Source: Neelides folsomi (taxonomy: Eukaryota; Arthropoda; Collembola; Neelipleona; Neelidae). From it: 64,000 bases of DNA. The position numbers were made by a program, and so were the translations under genes. The stretch covers positions 1 through 64,000 of the forward strand of contig JAQGBZ010000159.1 in the NCBI GenBank assembly GCA_034687125.1, read 5' to 3'. How positions within the stretch are numbered: position 1 is the stretch's first letter; each line of letters begins with the position of its first letter. The notes beneath the pieces are model-generated. The model did no database searches. It worked only from the letters and a program-made list of their open reading frames with translations, and was not told where the DNA came from. Below are positions 55,701-64,000 of the stretch, piece after piece.

Positions 55701-56591
55701 TGAAGCATTTGGCATTTGGCAATGATTTTTTGAGAAGGTTGAAGTAATATAAGATCTCCTGGCACCAAAAGAGCCCATGGTAAGTTGACCAGCGTCTTAT
55801 TCCTGTAACACCATTGCATTGTGATGCAAGGAGAAAATGGCATGTACAAGTTGGGATAATTCTCTTCTTTCCATTTGACATCTGCAACAGCCTCTGAAAA
55901 AATTAAGAATCAATTTTGTGAGACTCCGAATTTGAGACTAAAATTTAAAAAAAGTTAATAGTATGTCTACAATAAATTAAGGTATGTAAAAGTTATTCAA
56001 CCTTGAATTTTGTATCATTGCTTATTATGAAATTTCCAAATTCATGTGAAACTAACCTTTAATATTTATCAATGCAGCTTGAATTTTGACAGGAAGTTCG
56101 TTAATACGTTTGTAGTTTTCCCAAATAACAAGATAGACGTTGAAGGCTCCAATAACAATCATTAGTATTGCTTCTGGAATCAAATTTGTCCATGTTTGTC
56201 CGAAATTGGCAATAAAAAGTATTAAGATTATGAAGCTCTCAATGGCGAGCACCGCGAATGAACACCAAGTAATGATTGCATGATGACTTTTTGTCGAAAA
56301 AGAACTTCGCAATATTTCTTGCCAGTTCCTGAGAAATATAAATTATAGCATATTAATCATAATCGTTAATCAGCCATTATATAAAATATATTCATATTAC
56401 GATAGACAAGATAGAATTGGCTTAATTAATAATTTTCAGAACTAAATGGAACATAATTTGGGATTATTTTATTACCTTCCTTTCTCCAAATGATAAGCAT
56501 CAAGTTTGTTATTTAAATCTTGAAATAGCCTTTCAAAAGCCTCTTCGGTGGTCAAACCAATATTCTCCATTTTGGCTCCAGTAGTTGACAT
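49741..56591 (-). CDS. TMEM94: Transmembrane protein 94, P-type-ATPase-like magnesium transporter of the ER
   Basis: TMEM94 is a large multi-pass ER protein related to P-type ATPases and reported to move magnesium into the ER. The gene has about 25 exons. The N-terminus (TTEEAFERLFQDLNNKLDAY) leads to membrane helices (AIITWCSFAVLAIESFIILI; LIPEAILMIVIGAFNVYLVI), an actuator-like LPWALLVPGDLILLQPS, and a second helix pair at 54970-55210. Where classical pumps have DKTGT, this protein reads CCVDKKGILSW, as its relatives do with DKQG. Further landmarks are DFWDGSDLRVL, FYQRNSLSAICSAFAYKPL, SEKMGLESGWNCHISL, SNRAKLPKGI, several C-terminal helices, and the ending TKLGMNSPF, shared with the human protein. 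I tracked it by conserved blocks and did not verify every exon edge. Confidence 0.93.
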
Positions 56592-57777
56592 TTCGGATTG
56601 GAGGATGGAATAAATATTAAAATTCTTAGTTAAGGTTCACTTAACATGGTTGTTAGTTAATTATATAAGCAATTTGATCTACAATTCGATTTTTGAAAAG
56701 GTGAAGAAAAATTTAAGATCCATGAAAGACAATGAAAATTATCTAACTTTTGAGCTTCAATGATATAATTAAAATATATCTTAATTAAAATTGTTCAATA
56801 TAATGAAAATTAAATTACAAGGATGATTAAAGATATTTTTAATTAATTTGACGTTTTTAGTAGCTCCAATTTAATATTTACGAAGACGAAAAACGGAAAG
56901 AAAACTTTAATTGACTTTATTGATATATTAGAGCAAAAGAGAACCCAATTCGTTTTAAACGTAGCAGAATTTATATTCCAACAAGATTTCAAATCTAAAG
57001 ATCCTTTCCTGATCTGTCAAAATGGTAAATAATTCGAAATTCGGAGTTCGATCAGTCAGCTTTCGGATTATTTTGTTTTATTTCTTATTATTGATTACAA
57101 TGAAAAGAAAAAGAAGAGAACTACATGCATGGAACTTTGGTAAGTTCGTAATGGATATCTTATGACATCACACGTGCTCACCTGTTGACTCATTCGTTGA
57201 TTCTTTTAACGCCAGCCCACCTGAGCGTACCGCTCTTCCTGACAGGTGTGGCAGCAAGTTACAAAGCCAGGTATTTACTATATTCATGATTCACCTATGG
57301 AGTAAGGTGTATCCAAATTCTTTCAATTTCAGCTCTCTATTAATATTTACACTTTTATAGAATTTTAGCAGAAATTCCAGACTGATTTTGAGAGCTGTTC
57401 TTCTTGTCTTCTTAATGTAAGCCATTAATTTAGATCTAACAACCATATTGGACAGAGTAATTTATTTTATCGATTATCGATCGTTAACGTCCGGTGTTTA
57501 TTTTCTTTCCCAACCCTAAATCTTTGTTTAAAACTTAACAGGAATATCGATCTTTGAAAAGTTTTTTCATCTTATCAACCTGAGGAAGTTTCTTTGTTTC
57601 TTCAGTATGAGCAAAAGACTTTCAAGTACTCCAACTCAATAATTATTTCAATTCCTCGAGCTTAATTGTAAGTGTATATCATTAACTGACTTTTTAATGC
57701 ATTATAAACATTTATGTATTACCTGTGCTTATTCGATACTTTAAAGTTATAATTTATCAAATATTCTTTCTTTGCAG
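56592..57777. other. Head-to-head region between TMEM94 and Contactin
   Basis: A 1.2-kb divergent region that should contain both promoters and the 5' UTR exons of Contactin, whose coding exon begins exactly at an acceptor (TTTGCAG then ATG). It includes a frame-consistent chain of short exon-like segments at 57022-57642 (separate entry). Confidence 0.5.
57022..57642 (+). CDS. Hypothetical small membrane protein in four exons, or Contactin leader exons
   Basis: Four short segments (57022-57139, 57216-57270, 57369-57416 and 57606-57642) are separated by GT-AG introns and join in frame to an 85-residue protein ending in TAA. The donors are reasonable (GTAAGT, GTATTT, GTAAGC) and the acceptors AG-terminated. 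The product would have an N-terminal hydrophobic stretch (FRIILFYFLLLITM), a KRKRRE basic patch and a second hydrophobic region (LILRAVLLVFLI). I do not recognise it. The same segments could instead be noncoding first exons of Contactin, whose ATG follows an acceptor at 57777, or a chance alignment in AT-rich DNA. Confidence 0.28.
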
Positions 57778-60700
57778 ATGAAGAGATATCTCTACTTATC
57801 CCTTTGTCTCGTCCAATTTTATGGAGGCGTTGGACAGAGAGATAATCCATTTCCATTCCAAAATACCAATGAGATTGATCAAAGAGACAGAGATCCTTTC
57901 AATCCTTTCTCGCCCACTCAAACTCCTCGGGATTCCTTTGGGCAAATTGACAATCGGACTCCCGGACCCGGTGGATTCTTCAACCCAAATCCGTTCAATC
58001 CAGTGACGCAAAGACCGTTTTCTAATAGTAATCCGTTCAACAATCCATTTGGTGGAAATCCAAACCAAAGAGATTTCAACAACCCTTTTAATAATCCGAG
58101 TGGCAATATCAATCCTCAACGGGAATTCAATAATCCGAGGGAATATAATCCTCCCAATTTTAATTTCCCCAACAATAGACCAGATTTCTTCGACAACATC
58201 AACTACATTCAACAGGAAGAGAAAGTATGCCCTCCTGGATGGGAAATGTACAAGCTGTCTTGTCTTCGTTTTGTTCGGTCACCAATTCATAACAGAGATG
58301 ATGCACAACGAACTTGTCAAGTAAATCAAACAATTTCCAATTTATATACAGTTTTATATTCATTGTAAGATTTTTTACTTTAGATTTATGGACATGCTGC
58401 AAATCTTGTTTCAATTAACACTATTGAAAAACATAGTTGGATTGTAAGGCAATTAAATGCCATTGATCCTCAGCATAGAAATTGGTAAGTTGTGGAATAC
58501 TTTACTTAAATATCTATATTTTTACAGCCATTTAATCCTATTATAATAATTAAATATGCAATTTGTTTTAAAATTAGCTGAAAATTAATTTATTATGATT
58601 AACTACAGGTATACATCAGTTCGACAAAATTCACCTGGTAGTTGGGTAAATGCCGACAATTCGCAAATGATTAACTTGGATCAAGCATTTCTTCAAGATC
58701 AACCATCAGTGCTGCTGAATCAAAATAATAATATTCTGGCGTACAGGTAAATCAGAATTGACCAACGTTTAACACTAAATAACTGATATATCAGAAAAAA
58801 TAAAATGACAACTGCTAATACTATACTTATTTATTGATATAGTTTTTCTGACAAGAGAGGAAGATGGGGATTGCTTCGTGTAACTGGACAGGACATGTTC
58901 TTGTTCATTTGCGAAGTTCCTCTGTCCGAAGTTCCATACATTGTTGTTGATGATCGTGATTTTGAATATGGTTTGGAAATTTTGGATCCTAAGAAAGTCC
59001 CTAAAGGTCCTTATTTCATCCAACAACCTGAAAATGCTGTTTACGATGTTTCTCGGAACAAACTTCGTTCTTACGTCTCATTAAAGTTAGTTTAATTTTT
59101 AAATATGCTTTAACATGCATTGTAAATTACATCAATCAAGGGGTAATCTCGCCACATTATTGCACATTGCATATTACACATTTCAAATGGAATTTTAGTG
59201 TTATAATATGAATTTTTATGATATTATAGCTGCCTTGCTGGTGGATGGCCAGCCCCAACTTACCAATGGTATCGTGAAGAATATGTCAATTCCACTCTGA
59301 AATCAATCTTTATTGATCCACTTGCAAATTCAAAATACACCATCAGCGGCGGAACCCTTATCATTGAATCTCCTAAGCAAAAGGATGATCGAGGAAGTTA
59401 TCATTGTGTTGCTTCCAATGAGTTTGGTTCAATCATTTCTGAGAGTGTCAGTTTATCTTTTGGATACATTGGAGAATTCATTTTGGCTCGTTCTGTCGAA
59501 CTTGGACAACAAGTAATAATTGACTTATTGACTAACTTAATAAATGTAATTAATATAGGCACTAACTTTTTGATTTATTATTTTGTTTAGTACTGGGGAA
59601 AAGCTATTTACTGTGACCCGCCTCAACATTATCCTGGTTTATACTTATTGTTTATATAAAACAACGAGCCTGTTTTTAATGTCTCATTGAAAGTTTAATT
59701 TTTATAGTCATTTCATTATTGTTTATACTTATCTAGGAGTTCACTATTACTGGGCAAGAAAGTATTTTCCCAATTTTGTGGAAGAAGATCAGAGAGTTTT
59801 TGTGTCGTATGATGGCAATTTATACATCTCGGCTGTTGACATGAGTGATCAAGATAATTACAGTTGTACTGTCCAAAGTACTGTTTCAGATTCTGGGAGA
59901 AACGGGCCATTCTTTGCACTTCAAGTTGTTTCTAATGGTATGAATGAACATGCAATATTCAATTCATGATAGTTCGTATTTTTAAGATAGTTATTTTCTA
60001 TTTTAAACTGGTAATTGCACTTTGTATACTTTAATAATACATTTTTATAATAATTTAGCCAACTACCAGCAGTTGAAATTCCCAAACAATTTTCCAAAAG
60101 CGTTTCCTGAAGCTCCAATTGCCGGTCAAGAAGTTCGCTTAGAATGCGTAGCATTTGGATAGTAAGCATAATACACATTGAATTGCCTACTTTATAAATT
60201 AAATACCGAACCGATATTCTCCACAGATTTACCTGTATATTCTCAATCTCATAATGTTAAAATTAAAACTTGAGTTTTAACACATTTCTCATTTAATTAG
60301 CCCTGTTCCATCGTACAATTGGACTCGAAAACATTATGGATTACCCCGTGGAGCCATAATTACAAACTACGGACGAGTTCTCACTCTTAAGAAAGTGAGA
60401 GTCGAAGATCAAGGAGAATATATTTGTCGAGCCACAAACAGTCGATTGTCCCAAGAAAGCTCTGTAACTCTAAGCATACAAGGTAATTGAATTTATGACC
60501 TTAATCAATAATTAATTTTTGCTTGATTATGTTGGAATGATAAATTGTTTATAATTTACGTCATTTCACTTCAGCCAAGCCAAAATTTATCATTCCACTT
60601 GGGGATCGTCATTTGGACAAAGGATCGGATTTACAATGGACATGTGAAGCATTTGGTATTCCTGACTTATCATATCAGTGGTACAGAAACGGTCGGCCTT

Positions 60701-63519
60701 TGACACCTGAAGAAATTCCAACTGAAGATTTAGGTCGATATTTAATTCGTGATAGCATTTTAACAATCAGGAATCTTGACGAAGAAAGGGATGCTGGAAT
60801 GTATCAATGTAGAGCGAATAACTCTCTTGCTGCGACTTTCTCTTCTGGACAACTTCGAATTTTGCGTAAATCTTCAATATCTTTAATATACTAATTAGTA
60901 AATAACTTATTAATAATAAGATTTTAAGTTTTTTCAGGTTTCATTCTAACCGACAACTAAAAACATGATTTTTTTTAATTATTAGTGATTCGACCAAGTT
61001 TTAAAAAGAGACCACTCGACATAGTAATAATTGCTGGCGAAGGCGGAAATGTGACAATAAAATGTGAACCAGAAGCTGCACCAAGACCGAAATTCCTTTG
61101 GAGAAAAGATGGAAACTTGATTGGAACAGGAGCAGGAGGAAAGCGAAGAATTCTTCCAAATGGCAGTTTGCTCATTAATCCTGTATCTCGAGATGATGAG
61201 GGAATTTACACATGCATTGCCCAGAATCATTTAGGAACTGACGAAAGCTCAGGAAAAGTGGTTGTTTTGCGTGGACCTCGTCTTATTGAATATCCTCCAG
61301 ATCAAGGATTTTACACTGTTGGTGGACATCTTTCACTTCGTTGTCGAGCTGACGCAGATGACACTCTCGATATTGCTTACGTTTGGAAACACAATGGAGT
61401 TCGAATTGACGAGTTAAATCACAATTATCATCGAATTCTTCTTGATCCACGATCGGGCTACTTGGAATTGTATAACTTGACCCTGGCAGACAAAGGAGAA
61501 TATGAATGTGAAGTGAACACTTGGGTAGGAAAATTGCGATCAGTGACACGAATTGAAGTTAAAGGACCTCCTGGGCCTCCAGGTAAATAGTTGATTTGAA
61601 TACTATATACAAGTACTTTATTATTCACTTTATATTTATTTCCGAAAAGACGTTTGAATACTTATCTATAGAGTAATAATCTTATTATCTGTTTAATATT
61701 TATTTTTGAAAATAATTTAGGCGGAGTCCACGCATCTGAATTGACTTCAACAAGTGCCAGGATTACTTGGACTGATGGTGCAACGAATGGAGCTCCTTCA
61801 TATTATTTCCGAATTGAAGGAAGAACCCAATGGGACTCTGAATGGAGACTATTATCTTATCCAAGTAAATAATCTATTTCCATCATATCCTTTGACTTTA
61901 TAAATGATTCGAATTAAATTCATATTATACAAATAGATCAAACTTCAAATGTTCTGGAAGATCGTAACATTTTACGAGCTCCGGTCGAAGGAAGAAAGGA
62001 AGCCAAACTATACGGAGTTTTAAGCCCATGGTCAACATATGAATTCCGGGTTTCATCTGCAAATGAATTTGGATATGGTCCTGCATCATTTCCATCACCT
62101 TCGTACAATACTCCTCCTGATAGACCTTTCATTGCACCTGCGAATGTTAGCGGAGGTGGCGGAAAAACTGGTTCCCTTACTATTACTTGGGATGTAAGTT
62201 TGACCAAATATGATTTGACACTTAATTTCTTTGCATTTCATTATGAGATTATAATCTTTTGTATAATTCATTAGCCGCTGAGACCTCAAGATCAAAATGC
62301 ACCTGGAATCTTTTACAAGATATTTTGGCGCAGGGTTAAAGAAACGGCTGAAGATGAATACCAAACACTTGAACTTAAGAAATGGGGAAATATTGGAATG
62401 CACGTGGTGAACATTCCCTCAATGTATTACTACACTCTTTATGAAGTTAAAGTTCAGGTAAATTGTTGATTTTAACATGTTTATAATTGTTGATTTTTGA
62501 CTGACACTTGCATTAATATTTAATGTAATATTATTTACAATAAAGGCTAAAAACGACATGGGATTTGGACCTGAATCTGGCCCAGAGAAAATATACACTG
62601 CTGAAGATATGCCTCAAGCTGCTCCTTCTTTAGTTACTCCAAGGCCATTCAATTCAACTGCCATCAATGTGACTTGGATCCCTGTTGAAGAAACGAGAGA
62701 AAAAGTCAGAGGAAAACTGATCGGATACAGGGTAAGGAAAATAAATAATCAACTATATTTTTAAACCATAATTCGTAATTATTGCAATAATAATGTATCT
62801 TTAGTATAGGCTAATTATTTTTTTTACCTTTTACTTAGATTCGATACTGGCCAAAGATTGAGACGAATCTCTATGATCCTGAAGCGATCAATTATTTGAG
62901 TCGGTCGACTGAACCTTGGGCTTTGATCCGCGGTCTTCAACCAAACACTTATTACTATGTTCAAGTATCTGCTTACAATGCAGCTGGACCGGGTCCCATG
63001 AGCGAAGCTCAATTCGAGCGAACTTTGAAGAAAGCCCCACAAAAGCCACCGACTGCTGTGACTGTTATAGCCCTTGACCCTTCAACAATTAAAGTTACAT
63101 GGCGTTATGTGGCTCCGAGTAGTGAAGAAGAAGCATTGCTTGGGTACAGAGTTAGGATTTGGGAAGCGGATCAAGACATTTCTACTGCCAATGACACTCA
63201 AGTCAGAATCGGCTCTCAAAGACTTCAAGTGACAATTGAAAATCTTCAACCTGGGAAAATGTATGCACTTCGTGTCCTTGCGTACTCTCTTGGAGGAGAT
63301 GGAAAAATGTCATCTCCTACTCAAGAATTCATTCTTGGTTAGTTCATAGTGGTTTTTATAACTTATACAATGTTAACTATTACATTATCCATTAATGATA
63401 AACACTCATGTATTTTATTTACAGGAGATCCAGAGGCATTAAAAAGCACAGGAGTTCTCATTGCATCTTCCAGTATATTTCTCTCTTTAATGATGACAAT
63501 TTTTTATATCATTTATTAG
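57778..63519 (+). CDS. Cont: Contactin, GPI-anchored cell-adhesion protein (C-type lectin, six Ig, four FnIII)
   Basis: Contactin works with neurexin IV and neuroglian at arthropod septate junctions. The first coding exon (57778-58320) starts with a signal peptide (MKRYLYLSLCLVQFYGGVGQ), then an Asn/Pro/Phe-rich linker, then the C-type lectin domain (CPPGWEMYKLSCLRF to LFICEVPLSEVPY, exons to about 58950). Six Ig domains follow (CLAGGWPAPTYQWYREEY; YSCTVQS; FPEAPIAGQEVRLECVAFGY; WTCEAFGIPDLSYQWYRNG; IKCEPEAAPRPKFLWRKDG; LRCRADADDTLDIAYVWKH), then four fibronectin III repeats from 61721. The last exon ends in a hydrophobic GPI-attachment signal (GVLIASSSIFLSLMMTIFYI) with TAG at 63517. The lectin domain in front of the Ig repeats is the insect/crustacean-type contactin layout. 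Domain order and content are complete. Confidence 0.96.
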
Positions 63520-64000
63520 TGATTTTATAACTGGTTAGTCTGTTTTAAACTGTTTTTGCCTCTCTATTCTCTATAGTTTATATAAATTTATAAAGAAATG
63601 CTAACTATAATAATGAATGAACAAAGGTGTGGCTATTATTTACTTATAGTACATATAAGTATTAATGGCAAATAACTTCAGCTTTTAATTAAATGTGGAT
63701 GTATTATCTCTTTGTTACAGCTTAGAATTAAAGTACAATATTATCGGACACAATTACAGCTTACGATTTTAATGTTTTGTGTGTCATTGATATTTAAATG
63801 TAAGACAAATTATTATTTTTTAAATTAATTAGATTGTTTAAAAAGTAACTCTAATTCATGATTAATGAATACTTTAATGCATTTATGAAACACGAATTAT
63901 AATCTTTTATTTGTGACATTTTGAGATCTTTGAATGGCAATCTCTTAAATCCGAATCTGATAGCTAGTTATGTAATATTATTTATATTATTGTATAAACT
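63520..64000. other. Contactin 3' flank to window end
   Basis: AT-rich 3' UTR and flank. No further gene is visible before the edge. Confidence 0.5.

Noticed and set aside
57796-58212. 138-codon minus-strand frame in the first Contactin exon
   Set aside because: It is the complement of the Asn/Pro-rich linker of Contactin, whose low complexity keeps the other strand open.

Overview
This is a gene-dense, AT-rich stretch of nuclear DNA from an animal. Genes are broken by short GT-AG introns, mostly under 300 bp. The gene set (contactin with a C-type lectin domain, a bitesize/synaptotagmin-like protein, a DUF229 ectoenzyme, CYLD, Miro, TMEM94) points to an arthropod. A crustacean such as a copepod would fit, but the species cannot be fixed from the sequence. 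I saw no bacterial, viral or CRISPR features.

Layout, left to right: TADA3 (-, cut by the left edge); a DUF229 protein (+); RpS15A (+) with two look-alike C/D snoRNA candidates in its introns; CYLD (-) with two possible first exons; a C2H2 zinc-finger gene (+); PIGS (-); a second, paralogous C2H2 gene (+); a foldback/MITE-like element flanked by TTAA; USE1 (+); a large bitesize/Slp gene (+) with one 3.4-kb exon; ZCCHC9 (+) tail-to-tail with Miro/RHOT (-); MYCBP (+); SPSB3 (+); TMEM94 (-) head-to-head with Contactin (+), which ends about 480 bp before the right edge.

I rebuilt the exon chains by hand from splice signals, reading frame and remembered family sequence. For the DUF229 gene, RpS15A, CYLD, both zinc-finger genes, PIGS, USE1, bitesize, ZCCHC9, Miro, MYCBP and SPSB3 the summed coding length is an exact multiple of three with no internal stop. 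Contactin and TMEM94 were followed by conserved sequence and I give only their spans.

The genes are mostly unrelated housekeeping and cell-biology functions: chromatin acetylation (TADA3), translation (RpS15A), ubiquitin editing (CYLD), GPI-anchor attachment (PIGS), ER SNARE traffic (USE1), cortical and exocytic membrane organisation (bitesize), mitochondrial transport (Miro), magnesium handling (TMEM94) and cell adhesion (Contactin). One link is real: Contactin ends in a GPI-attachment signal, the kind of substrate processed by the transamidase that contains PIGS. I found no operon or gene-cluster system. The most interesting signals are the paired RpS15A intronic snoRNAs, the 425-bp foldback element, the CYLD alternative first exons, the zinc-finger paralogues flanking PIGS, and two unassigned exon-like patches (57.0-57.6 kb and 48.05-48.15 kb).
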